From assembly GCF_009905375.1 (NCBI RefSeq), contig NC_133653.1:60577956-60641955 (forward strand): a stretch of DNA of 64,000 nt, in the 5' to 3' direction. Shown here one piece after another: positions 11,270 through 23,100 of this stretch. Source of the stretch: Apium graveolens (taxonomy: Eukaryota > Streptophyta > Magnoliopsida > Apiales > Apiaceae). Each line of letters begins with the position of its first letter. The first letter of the stretch is position 1. Under the pieces are notes generated by a model. That model saw nothing but the letters and a program-made list of their open reading frames with translations. It was not told the DNA's origin and did no database searches. Made by a program: the position numbers and the translations under genes.

Positions 11270-12480
11270 TCTTGAAGTTGGGCCATATGTTTGGGCTGGA
11301 CTCTCTCTTTTTTTGATTTGGGCCTAGATTCTTTTGGGCCAACCATTCAGTGGGTTTTTCCTTTTTGGGCCTTTGATTTTCAACTATTTGGGCCCTTTTC
11401 TGGGCTCGCTTCTTATTGACCATCTTTTCCACAGGCCTTTTAATTGGGCTCCCAACTCTGGGCTTTCAATTTGGGCCAAAAATTTAGCTGGGCTTCTTTT
11501 TTATTGGGCTTCAGAGGCCTTTCAATTGGGCTCCCAACTCTGGGCTTTCAATTTGGGCCAAAAATTTAGCTAGGCTTCTTTTCACCCTTTTTTCCTAAAA
11601 ATCAAGTGGGATTCATACAAGGCTTTTCAAACACTTGGGTTGTCAACTGGGCATGATTATTTCCTCAGGAACATTTTGGTCTTGATAAATATTTTTTGAC
11701 CGAATTAACCTCCTTTTCTAGCCTTGGTCGAAGCCTTTTCGATCTCAACTAATTCGACGATGAATACAACATGAAACCTGATCGAATTGGGTCTGGGATT
11801 TGGGATATATTACTTTCTGTGACTCCATATATTTGATTTGGGCCCTAAGTCTGGGCTGGATTTTTTCCAATCTCAAATTTGAGCCTAAGATTTGGGCCTG
11901 AATTCTTTTATGGGTACTTTATTTTTGACCCTGGGCCTTTTCCAAACCAGGCCTTTACCTTGGGCCTTCCCCTTTTTTGACTGGCTTTTTGTATTAGGCC
12001 CCTTACTTTTAACTGGGCTTCTTTGGTCCACCCTAAATTGGTCTTTAATTTGGGGCCATTTAATTTTCTGCTAATTGGGCCCTTTTCTGGGCTTACCTCT
12101 TATTGGGTTGATCTTTGCCCTAAACCTGGGCTAGATTTATGAAACCTTGTATTGGGTTTCAACTTGGGCCCTTCTGGGCTTTGATCTTTAATTGGGCACT
12201 TAGTATTGACCCTGGGCTTGATTTATTGATCCCTATACTGGGTTTTTTTCTAATTCAAGTAGGATTAGGCCTTATTTTTGGGCCTTCATTTATCCAAATC
12301 CTTTTTGGATTTGGGACTTATTTCTGGTTTTTGAAGATAATACTCATATATATTTTCTTCCAGTTTTTGGACCCCGGGTGCTGGGCTTTAAATATTTGGG
12401 GCCCTTATCTGGGCTTGACATACTTCCAGGCCCAACAAGTTTTAACTTTTTTTTTTTTTTGAATTGGGCCTTTTTATAGG
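11270..12480 (-). repeat. Degenerate GGGCC/GGGCTT-motif region
   Basis: Dozens of irregularly spaced TTGGGCC / TGGGCTT words (plus strand) fill about 1.2 kb, with one clean local duplication around 11438-11505 and 11515-11580 (CTCCCAACTCTGGGCTTTCA). Spacing is not constant, so this is a motif-rich region rather than a clean tandem array. Apparent ORFs here are composition artefacts. Confidence 0.75.
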
Positions 12481-12691
12481 GCTTTCATATCATGCATCTA
12501 ATTTAATTGCCATGCCATAGAGATTCAAACATATTTCGAAAAATTCTCTGAGCTTCAAAAATTGTTTGGGATTCATCCCTTACACAAGTCTTAATAAACT
12601 TCATAATAAGACATATAAATCCTAAGCAAAGCTTCAAGGTGCTTTTCAACCTACTCTCCATCATGACAAGTGAGAATCGTATCCAACTGCC

Positions 12692-15600
12692 CTACACATA
12701 GTAAACCTTCAGGTTTTGTGCATGCCAAGTTCTCGGGACTTCAAAACCATCCATAGTCTCCAGCTTGTAGGTTCCTCTACCCTGAACACTCTTGACTCTG
12801 TACGGCCCTTCCCAATTCGGGGCAAGCTTCCCTTTTTGTCCTACACCAGATGCTTCTATCTTCCTCAAGATTAGATCGCCTTGTTTAAAAAACCTTTCTT
12901 TAACCCTTAGGTTGTAGTAGAATGAAGCTTTTTTCTGATATTCTACTATCTTTGCATGTGCTTTATCTCGCACTTCATCAATTAAATCCAGGGCTAATCT
13001 CTGCCCTTCCTCATTTTCTTTCTCATCGAAAGCCTGAATCCTTGGAGAGGAATGTGATATCTCCACGAGAACTACTGCTTCCGCCCCATATGCCAACATG
13101 AAAGGAGTTGCATCTGTCGTGACTCTACAAGTAGTCCTGTAGGCCCATAATATTGGAAGTATCTCATCTACCCAATTTATTTCTTGACTTCTCGATCCTC
13201 TTCTTTAGTCCATCCAGGATTATCCGATTTGCTACCTCCGCTTGCCCATTGGCTTGCGGGTGAGCCACAGAGGTGAACCGTAACTCAATTTCATTTTCTT
13301 CGCAATACTTCTTGAATTCCTCGTTGTTGAATTGTGTTCCATTGTCAGTGACGAGGATACGGGGAATTCCATATCGGCACATAATGTTTTCCCACAGGAA
13401 TTGTGCAACCTGCTTAGTTGTGATTTTGGCCAAAGGTTTGGCTTCGATCCACTTGGTGAAATAATCAATGGCTACAATCAGAAACTTCCTTTGTGCTGTG
13501 GCCATAGGAAAAGGCCCTAGAATATCCATCCCCCACATAGCAAAGGGAATAGGTGAGTTGATAGAGGTCAGCATCTCGGGGGGTTGTCTGGCGACTGGTG
13601 CATGCTTCTGACAACGATCACACTTCTTTACATATTCTTTGGCATCAGCCATCATTTCTGGCCAATAGAAGCCTAAACGAGTTATCTTATGAGCCAAGGC
13701 CCTGCCCCCCAAGTGTTGCCCACAAATACCTCCATGCACTTCCTCAAGAGCTAAGCGTGCCTCATCGGGCCTGAGACACCTCAAGTAAGGAACCACGAAA
13801 GATCTTTTATATAGAATCCCATCTATCAAAGAGTACCTTAGTGCTCGAACAGTTAACTTCCGTGCCTCAATTGTATCGCTTGGCAACCAACCGGTCTGAA
13901 TGTGAGCCTTGATGGGATCAATCCATGACGTCCCCAAGCCTACGGGAGCCACAAGCTTAATATCTATGCTTCGTGTCTTCAAAACACGGAAGTACACACT
14001 TCCTGAACTTTCTTCAATCTCGGATGAAGCAAACTTTGATAGCGCATCTGCTTTAGCATTTTCTTCCCTTGGAATGTGTTCAACATGGCATTCATTAAAT
14101 TGGGTCATCACAGCCCTTACTAGGCGAACATACTTTGCCATCGTATCATCCCTTGCTTCAAATTCTCCCTTTACCTGGGATATGATCAACTTCGAGTCTC
14201 CACGGACCTTTAAGTTTTTGACTCTAAGTGTCCCAGCTAGACCAAGGCCAGCAATCAGGGCTTCATACTCTGCCTCATTGTTTGTGGTTGGGAAGTCTAG
14301 CTTCATGGCATACTCAATTAAGAATCCATCAGGGCTTTGCAAAACCAACCCTGCTCCACTGGAATTTGTTTTTGATGCTCCATCAAAATAGAGAACCCAA
14401 TATTCTTTCTCCTTGTCCCCATTGTCGACTCCCTTGTCTTGAGGTGTGGTATCTTCCTGCCCCCCGACTTCTTGGTTGGGTATGGTACATTCCACCACGA
14501 AGTCAGCTAGTGCCTGGGCTTTTATGGCCATACGTGGCTTATACTTGAGATCGAACTCTCCCAACTCTATTGCCCACTTAATCAGTCTCCCACTTGCCTT
14601 GGGACTGTGAATGATATTTCTCAGTGGCTGATTTGTTAGCACTTCAATTTGATGAGCTTGAAAATAAGGACGCAGCTTTCTTGAAGCCATTACCAAGGCT
14701 AAAGCGAATTTCTCAATGGCTGAATAATTCAACTCAGCACCATGCAAAATTTTGCTGACATAGTATACGGGTTTTTGGACTTTCAGTTCCTCCTTAACCA
14801 ACACCGCGCTCAAGGCGCTTTCTGAAACAGCCAAGTACAAGAATAAAACTTCACCCAGAACTGGCTTGGCCAACAACGGGGCCTGGCCCATATACTTCTT
14901 TAACTCTTCAAATGCCTTCTGATTTTCCTCACTCCATACAAAGTCTTTAATGTTCTTTAATGACTTGAAGAATGACAAGCACTTGTCTCCTGACTTGGAG
15001 ATGAATCGTCCTAGCGCAGCAACCCTTCCTGTGAGTTTCTGAACATCCTTGACAGTTTTTGGGGGTTCCATGTCCAGGATTGCCTTTATTTTATCGGGGT
15101 TAGCCTCAATTCCCCTCTTTGAGACCATCAATCCCAAGAATTTTCCAGATCTTACTCCGAAAGCACACTTCGTGGGATTCAACATCATCTTGTGGTACCT
15201 CAGGACCTCAAAAGCTTCCCTCAAATGGGTTATATGATCAGTCTTTACTAGACTCTTGACTAGCATGTCATCAACATAGACTTCCATAGTCTTCCCAATA
15301 AGATCCTTAAAAATTTTATTCACCAACCTTTGATAGGTGGCTCCTGCATTCTTGAGACCAAACGCCATAACAAGATAACAATAAACACCAAAGTCAGTGA
15401 TAAATGATACCTTTGGAATGTCATCCTTATGCATTTTGATCTGGTTGTATCCGCTAAACCCATCCATGAAACTCAGCATCTCATGTCCAGCGGTGGCATC
15501 AATCAAAGTATCAATTCTAGGCAGCGGAAAACAGTCTTTGGGGCATGCATCATTCAGATCGGTGAAGTCTATACACATCCTCCACTTTCCATTAGCCTTC

Positions 15601-16436
15601 TTCACCATTACAGGGTTTGCTAACCACTCCGGAAATTGAATCTCCTCAATGAAACCAGCCTCTAAGAGCTTTTCCACTTCCTGCTTTATAGCCTCTTGTC
15701 TTTCCGGGGCAAAATTTCTTTTCTTTTGTTTCACTGTCTTCCGGCTTGGATCCACGTTTAACTTGTGAGTAATTAACTCCGGGCCTATGCCTGGCATATC
15801 AGCTGCTGACCATGCAAACACATCACTATTTTCTTGCAAAAATTTCACTAACTTCCCTCTAAGGGGCTCCTCTAATGTGGCTCCAATGAAAGTCATCCTC
15901 TCAGGATTCTTGGGATCTAAAGGAACCGAAACCAATTCTTCTGCTGGCCTTCCTCTATTCTCATCATTTTCTCGAACATCCATATCTTCAATAGGAAGAA
16001 CCTGCCCCCCGACTCCATCTGCCCTCAAAGAGGCCACATAACAGCTTCTAGCCATTTTTTGATCCCCTCTCTCTTCTCCAATCCCGTTTCGGGTGGGAAA
16101 CTTCATGACTGAATGGTAGGAAGAGGGGACTGCCTTGAAGGCATGTATCCCTGTTCTCCCCATGATAACATTATAAGTTGAACTAGCCTTTACCACTACG
16201 AAATCCAACATCTGCGTTGCTTGCCTTGGCTCCGTACCTATGGTGGTTGGCAACTTGATTATCCCTTCCACAGGACATTCTACTCCAGCAAATCCATATA
16301 TCGGCATGTCGGTTGGTGTTAACTGGGAGTCGTTATACCCCATCCTTAGAAAGGTGTCGTGGAGCAAGATATCCACAGAAGCACCATTATCCACAAGGAC
16401 CCTCTTAACCGGGCTATTTCCCACAGACGGCGTCAA
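12692..16436 (-). pseudogene. Element B pol (protease-RT-RNH-aRNH-integrase), one frameshift
   Basis: The frame opens at 16436 without an ATG and runs 1,090 codons to 13164. Visible are protease DNGASVDILL near residue 16, RT with YVDD at residues 387-390, a degenerate gypsy RNase H, then a second RNase H (YFDGAS near 682, with NNEAEYEAL and KADALSK). The integrase zinc region follows (HGGICGQH...CDRCQKH, about 900-950), then the integrase core with MDILGPF, DNGTQFN and AHPQANGQAE. The second RNase H is characteristic of Tat elements. A small indel near 13165-13175 shifts the frame; the integrase C-terminus resumes and runs to 12692 with a PYRV/TYKL-like end. Pol would normally follow gag by frameshift or readthrough, but no gag exists here. 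Confidence 0.92.
16420..16435 (-). other. Primer-binding site of element B
   Basis: Minus-strand TGACGCCGTCTGTGGG starts two bases after the 5' LTR. It resembles the TGGCGCCG-type PBS of plant gypsy elements with one change in the first bases. Only a few bases separate it from protease codons, which marks the gag deletion. Confidence 0.65.
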
Positions 16437-16437
16437 A

Positions 16438-17007
16438 TGTTATGGATTAAAAACTAATATATATAATTGCTGTATTTAATACTAAGGAACGTGAGCTTCG
16501 AGGCTCGATTTGACTGCTCTTGTGTTTCGTGACTCAATCTGCCTTAACAAGATGTCTACGTACCTTGCTGATTGCCAAGGATCAAGTCAAAAAACGTAGT
16601 TCTGATTTGTGGGGTGAGGTCCCTTATATAGATGTGGGAGTCCTTGAATTGGACTTGGTATAGGAGACTTGGTGGACAAGCCTCTGAATTAGGATAGACT
16701 TAGGAGTCCTAGGAAGTAGGAAGCTGATTCCTTATCCTTTTAGGTCCCCTTGAGGCTAATCTATAAGGATTTATATCCTTATCGGGACTCTTCTCAATAG
16801 CTGATTTTTCCCTTATTAATTAATTACGAAATTAATTAATAATCAGGGCTTTTGGGCCTTTTTTATTCCACCAGGCCTGATCTGGTCCATCAGGCTTAAC
16901 CTTTCTGGTCTGAATATTATACATCTTATTATTGGGCCTAGCAGCCCACAGCTTGTACAATTAATGCAGTATTTAATTATACAATCATAATTTATTTATC
17001 CCTATCA
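16438..17007 (-). repeat. 5' LTR of element B
   Basis: 570 bases matching 9376-9945 with about two differences. The ACCAC duplication follows at 17008-17012. Confidence 0.95.
16623..16630 (-). promoter_or_regulatory. TATA box of element B 5' LTR
   Basis: Minus-strand TATATAAG, about 190 bases before the inner LTR border, in a suitable place to drive leftward transcription into pol. The same box is at 9561-9568 in the 3' LTR. Confidence 0.55.
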
Positions 17008-17205
17008 ACCACATATTTCTTTATTAGCTTTTGATTAAAATTCTATCATTCAGAATTTGATCTCATTCAGAATTTGATCAAATACGTCTTCTAATTACTT
17101 AAAGGCCAGTTTTTTAAGTATACAGTTGACACAAGAACCAAAGTTGATTTTCAAAATTTGAATGGTATTCTTGACCTCGTTCAAAATATGTTTGAAAAAT
17201 ACAAT

Positions 17206-17872
17206 GATAAGGGTGTTATTCGGTCCAGACGAGCCGAGTTTTCAGCCGGGTGTAATTCGAGCCAGGTTTAATTGAGTCAAACTCGCTCGTTTAGTTAAAT
17301 AAGCCTAAACATCTGCCTGAACCCGACTCTACCCGACTCGTTAATTTTCACGAGTTTTAACGAGCCGGGCGAGCCGGCTCATTCAATTTTACACTAAATC
17401 GAGCATAAAACGCTACCTGAATTCGCCTCGTTTAATTTCACGATTCAAGTTAAGCCGACTCATTTAATTAAACGAGCTGAAACCTTTATCCAGACTCGAG
17501 CTCGTTTAGCTCGTTTACGAAATGAGCCGAGCCGAGACCAAGACCAGTAAAACGAGTTCGAGCCGGGCGAGCTCGCGAGCTGCCCAAATCTTATTACAAC
17601 CTTACACAAAAAAATTGAATATCCTTGAGTTTATATGTTATTGAATATCCTTGAGTTTATATGTTGGTAAAATCGTCAGTGATTCTAACGGTTACAACTG
17701 CAACAATTAAGAGAGGATTTTCAGGCGAAAATATTTTTAATAATCTAATATATAAGATCGTATTTTTTAATTTTTTCGAGCCGAACTCGAGCTTATTTCA
17801 AGCCGAAAACGAGCAGAACATGTCAAATGTTCGGCTCGAGCTCGTTAAAAAAATTTCCGACCCCACTTATTT
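17206..17872. mobile_element. Probable non-autonomous hAT-like element rich in GAGCCGAG words
   Basis: The segment starts near AAGGGTGTTATTCGG and ends near CCGACCCCACTTATT. Between are many copies of ACGAGCC / GAGCCGAG / GAGCTCG words in both orientations, a composition typical of abundant plant hAT-derived relics that begin with (T)AGGGGTGT. A 26-bp tandem duplication sits in its middle. Exact ends and the 8-bp target duplication are not resolved. Confidence 0.4.
17615..17666 (+). repeat. 26-bp tandem duplication
   Basis: TTGAATATCCTTGAGTTTAT plus ATGTTA occurs at 17615-17640 and again at 17641-17666, with one difference in the last base. Confidence 0.9.
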
Positions 17873-18269
17873 TCGAAGCTGGATCAGCCCCTTCTTGCAT
17901 GATCGTGATTTGCAGAGGGTTGAAATATTGAGATTACTAGTGCAATAAGATATCTCTCGTCATTCTGGGATTTGGTTTTTTCTCACAAGTCATATTTGAC
18001 ATAAACGATTTTCATTTGTAAGCTATATAAATCTGATTATTCAAAAATAATAGATTAGTGATTTTACATATTCTAATAAAATTTAAATGACATGTACATG
18101 TTATGATTTGTCAATGCGGGGTGAGTCTTGTTTATTTACCGAAAATAAAACCGATCATCTTATAACATATAATTATTTGGGATTTTGTAAGACAATTTTT
18201 TAGGTATTTAAAATATTCTTCGTGAAAAAATTATTCGAAAAGTATATATATTTATATATGTAGGTCTTT

Positions 18270-18645
18270 GTTCAATAGAGAACCCTCTTATATAGAGAAT
18301 TGTAGAGAACCTTAATTTTATTCATCAAATTTGCTGCTAATGTAGAATAATAATTATATTTATATATAATAAAACGTTTAACAACTGAAATTTGAAAAAA
18401 AAAATTGATTCTACTGTGAAATATATTTGGATAAGTGTGAGTTTACTGTGATTCTACTACAAAACCACTTTAAACTATTTTATCAAATTTCAATGATTTT
18501 TCAAATAAAAAAATTGTGCAATTTCCAGTTTAATTTGGTAATTAAATTTTGTAACTATATCTGATGAAAAATGAAATAAATTATATATTTTTATTTTTTT
18601 AAATGATGGTTCTTTCCGAACCTCTATCTAAGAGAGTCCTTCATG
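18270..18645. mobile_element. Possible MITE
   Basis: The left end (TTCAATAGAGAACCCTCTTATATAG) and the inverted right end (AAGGACTCTCTTAGATAGAGGTTC) share a partial terminal inverted repeat around an AT-rich core of about 375 bp. No clear target duplication, so the call is tentative. Confidence 0.35.
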
Positions 18646-19510
18646 GATTGTCACTTATATATGTATATTTGGAAAATATATTGTTTCTACCTATGGTTTA
18701 TTAAAATTTATTTGTCCTGCTGCTTGTATTATGATAGAAAATAATTATAAAAATTGTATCATTGTAAAGCATATAATCAATTTTAACATGTATATTTTGG
18801 TTTTTTAAAATAAAAAAATATTTTTAATTTACGATCAAAATTAAATTAATTTTACCATAAAAATTAAACAATACAGATAAATTCGGAGAGTAAAGCATGA
18901 TTTTTTTTTGGACTATTTAATTTTCATATCATCGTATGCAAATTGAATTAGGGGAGAAATTATAATAAGATGCATGGGATTAGAAGGCGAGATGGAAAGA
19001 TTGTTCGAAGATATATATTTGTGTAGCTGGCAGATTAGGCGTTTGTACATAATTTTCTTTTTAGATAATCACGCTGATGGACATGACGAAGAATTTAGGA
19101 ATCGAATTTTATCTGGTTTGATTATTTTTAGGAAAAAAAATATCTGGAGTTCTTGTCTTTGAATTGAACATTAGGAGCTGCACAATATAGTTGGCCAATA
19201 ATTAAGACGTTTCGAGTCCGTCCAAAACTTCATTAGAACATTTAGTCATGTTAATGGTAGACATAAGATAGAGTGAAAACTGAAAAATAAGAACATTTAA
19301 ATTATTTTGCTAGTCTTTAACAATTTTATTCCTGTTTACATAATAAGTGAGAACTGCGTACATTTTCGAAGACTCTTCGTTTGCATTCTTACAATATGTA
19401 AAATGGAAATTAAACCACGAATTTCTTCCGAAAGGAAAAATGTTAAATATATTCACAAATTGAATACGAAATGTTTAATTATTGAAATGCAGATAGATTG
19501 CAACAATTAG

Positions 19511-19759
19511 AACATTAAAATATGAAGATAATTTTGAAATAGTTTTTGAAATCATTTTCGGTAACTAAAACTATTCTTTAAAATATGAAGATAATTTTGG
19601 GATCCGTTTCAAGTAACTAAATCTAATTCTTGCCGGATTGCAAGAAGTAGAACATTAAAATATGTAGATAATTTTGGAATAGTTGTTTTAAATCATTTTT
19701 GAGTAACTAAAACTATTCTTTAAAATATGAAGATAATTTTGGGATCCCTTTAAAAACCA
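19511..19759 (+). repeat. 140-bp-period tandem duplication
   Basis: AACATTAAAATATG...GATAATTTTGGGATCC occurs from 19511 and again from 19651, with about 10 percent differences; the second copy is incomplete. It lies directly left of the Mutator-like element. Confidence 0.8.
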
Positions 19760-19781
19760 AAAATAAAATGTACAGTAAATG

Positions 19782-19893
19782 GGTAAATTGCAAACCACAT
19801 CCCCTGATTGTTTCCAATTTCACTTCACCAAAATTACTTTTAATAATTGCACTTCACACCTGAAACATGTTTTGGCGCTACAAATCACAACCT
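19782..19893 (+). repeat. Left terminal inverted repeat of the MULE
   Basis: Matches the reverse complement of 25012-25123 at most positions, including TGCACTTCACA and the GTTTTGGCGCT block, ending at CACAACCT. Confidence 0.85.
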
Positions 19894-20134
19894 GTTGACA
19901 TGTACCGTTAAATTTCACTGTTATATATCTTGATAATGGTGAGGGCATATTAGTAAATTAACTTGGTAAACTGATGAAATTATTAAAACATAAAACATAT
20001 TTTAGTAAATTTGCGTCCTTTCATCTTATTTCCTAAACTAACCACACCATATCGTCGTTTCCAAACCCAACCCTAAATTTCCAAATTCAAAGATTACTCT
20101 TGAGAGTTCGATTCAGTGCAGAAATTAAGAACAA

Positions 20135-23100
20135 TGAGAGGCCGATTGAGAGTTGTGTCCGACGTTAATGATAATTTAACTCTTGAGAAAACGAATGATG
20201 AAGGAGGATCAAGTAAAAGCGGAGTCGTGATTGATTACGATCTACCTGATGGCCAAGAGATCCCCACATATAATTGTAATTCTCTTTTTGTTCTTGTATA
20301 TTACTGCCTTGCATGTGTAAATAGTTAGGAAGTGATATATGTGTTATTGGTTGCATGCAATATGATATAGTGTCTTTTTAGATGTGGTCCCATTATTTTT
20401 GCCTTTTTATTGATATAATGACTCTTTGTTGAGTAGTTTTTGAGTATTTATTTCGTTTTTTTATTTTTTGATGCATCGATTTCACCTTACTTTCCGATGA
20501 GATTTCGGTTTTATGGTAAATTCAATGTGGATTTTACTGGATATATTGGTGGGAAGATAACATATTATGACATGTGTTCTATTCAAAAATTAACTTTAAC
20601 TGAAATGGAGGCTATGTATGGAGAAGTAGAATGTAGTCTTGTCACAAGGGATATGTGATTTTTGTCTAATGAGGTAGAGATGTGTGCTGACAATTTATAT
20701 CCTCTTGAAACTGAGATTGATTTGGATTTGATAATTGACCTGGTCGAGGATAATTATAAGTTGTTTATGATTTTTACAACCCTAAACAATCCTGAAAATG
20801 ATGAACATTAGGACTTCCCATTTACTCAAATGGCTATAGATGATAGAATTGCTAGGATAGAAAACATAAGAGTAGAAATAGAAGAAGACCCTATGGAAGA
20901 TGATGTTGATGAGGGTACATCAGAGGCTGAAGATGAAGAAAGACTGAGTTTCCACGGTGACAGTTCTAATATGAACTTTAGTGAGAGTGATTGTCCAAAA
21001 CCTAAAAAGAGAAGCAGAGTGTCACCACCCAATCCACCTTATAGAGCTAGAAGAAGAGGGAGATATTTAATGTTAAGGGGTTTGTTCAAGAACATAGTAG
21101 AGACACATGTCATACTATATTATGTTGATGATAAGGGAAGTAAAATAAAGGGTAAAATAAAGGGAAAAGATGAAGCTGGTGATAACAGGGCAAAAGGTGA
21201 AAACAAGGCAAGGGGTGCTAAAAAGATGGCAAAGATCATGTCCAATCAAAGGGTAAATCAGTTAAGGCAACAAAGAACTCTAAATCTAGAAACCTCTTTC
21301 AAGGTGAGATATCAAATGGTAACAAATCTAATCAGAGAAAATATGATGATAAGGGTGAGTTTGAGGTGCAACCAACAACTGATGAGGAGCTTTTAGAGTT
21401 AGTTATCAATGACAAACCTGATGAGAGGAAGGGTGGAGATAAGGGTGCTGTAACTGAAGTTGAAGATAGTCTATCTTCAGAGTGTGAATATGATAGCAAT
21501 GAGGAGCGGCTGGCTATTTCTTTTTATGACGAGCAAGAGATAAAATATCTTGAATTTAATGAACTCGCTGACATGGAAGATCCTTAGTTTGAATTAGGTA
21601 TGTTATTCATCAGTAGACATGTTTTTAGGGAGGCTGTTAGAAAGCATGTAATTGCTGACCAAAGAGGCATTACACTAAAAAAAACCTAGCTGACAAGATC
21701 AAATGGATATGTGTAAAATGTTGTCAGTGGAAATGTTATGGTATTAGACAACAAAGATCAAGTAACATCCAAATTAAGACCATGTACAAGAACCACACAT
21801 GTAATCCTGCATGGATTCAGAAACAGGTGAAATCCAGTTGGATAGCTAGAGCATATGAGAATAAGGTAAGGATGAATTCAGATTGGCCAACATCATCTTT
21901 TCGTTCAAAGGTGGTTAATGATCTTAAATGTAATATTTTTGAGACCATGTCATATAGAGTTTTGAGAAAGGCTAAAGAACCTATAATTAAAAAGTATGAA
22001 GATGAGTTTATTAAGCTATATCATTATGCAAATGAGGTCAAGAAGGTAATGCCAACATCCACTATAAAGTTGATGACAGAGCTAGTTGAAGATGGTGTTA
22101 AGGGTAGGGGGTTCAAACGATTTTATGTGTGCTTGTCATCTAAAAGGTCCATTTGGAGATATGTTGCTTAATGTTGTTGCTACAGATCAAAATAAAGGTA
22201 TTATCTCATAGTTTGGGCACAAGTTGAAGCTGAAAATACATCCAGCTGGAACTGATTTCTAGGATTGTTGAAGAATGACTTGATGATGTAAAACACTGTA
22301 AATTACACTTTCATCTCTGACAGACAGAAGGTAAACCTTCATTTTCTACAATCTGAACATATTTTGTTTATCAAATTAATGTCATATTTTGTGTCCTAGT
22401 TAATGTCCTAATATGCCTTATGTTTACTTGTAGGGCCTTGTTAATGCACTAGAACATCATTTTCCACAATCTGAACATCGATTCTACGTAATGCACTAAT
22501 ACAATAATATGAAGCATTTGATCAAGGGCCTTGGAATGTCTAAGACTATGTGGTAAGCTGCAAGGTCCACCACTGACTACTTTTTCAACATGAATATGAA
22601 AGCAATTAAAAAAGTAAAAACTTTTAATTTTGAACTTGAATATGGAAGCAAATAATAATATAATGAGTACATTCATTTCCATGCTTGGTTTGTGACAGAT
22701 GAGTAAGCAATGTTATGATTGGTTGGAAGCGAAACCTAGGTCCCAATGGTCTAGGTCAGGTTTTAGGGATATATGTAAATCTGATGTATTTGTGAATAAC
22801 AACTGTGAGAGTTTCAATAATATCGTCAATAAATTTAGAGACAATGGCATTGTAACTATGTTCAAGAATATACGTAAGACTTGCATGCATAGGATACAAA
22901 AGAGGAAAACAAAGATGGAGAAGAAATTTACCAGATTCTGCCCTAAAAACCATGAAAAAAATGTAGTTGTAAGCCTTTTATAACTATTCCACTTTTCCAA
23001 CTATCAAATTGTAAGCAAGCACTTTCTTTAGTATATTGCACTTTTCATGTACATGTCTATAAAACTTGTTGGGAGAGCAACCCATATTTGGAATTGTGGA

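Larger units (their letters stand above)
9376..17007 (-). mobile_element. Element B, Ty3/gypsy (Tat group) retrotransposon lacking gag
   Basis: Two 570-bp direct repeats (9376-9945 and 16438-17007) start TGTTATGG and end CCCTATCA on the plus strand. They are flanked by a perfect five-base duplication ACCAC (9371-9375 and 17008-17012). Pol lies on the minus strand with order protease, RT, RNase H, second RNase H, integrase, which is Ty3/gypsy order with the extra RNase H typical of Tat elements. The PPT abuts the left LTR and the PBS abuts the right LTR. By eye the LTRs differ at about two sites, near 9474/16536 and 9493/16555, so insertion is recent. Gag is absent: protease begins within about 25 bases of the LTR. 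A long repetitive 3' UTR occupies 9946-12690. Confidence 0.95.
17013..19510. other. Intergenic DNA with small transposon relics
   Basis: AT-rich sequence with no credible gene. It contains the GAGCC-rich relic at about 17206-17872 and a MITE-like segment at about 18270-18645, listed separately. The 60-70 codon ORFs here match nothing I recognise. Confidence 0.5.

Noticed and set aside
10808..12462. Several plus-strand ORFs rich in Phe, Leu, Gly and Trp
   Set aside because: They are read from the T-rich and GGGCC-repeat 3' UTR of element B, antisense to it; composition explains them and no domain is seen.
13909..14391. 160-codon plus-strand ORF opposite element B pol
   Set aside because: Antisense shadow of the second RNase H region with no own start context or domain.
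18974..19162. 62-codon ORF as a host gene
   Set aside because: No recognisable domain, no gene context and a length expected by chance in AT-rich DNA.
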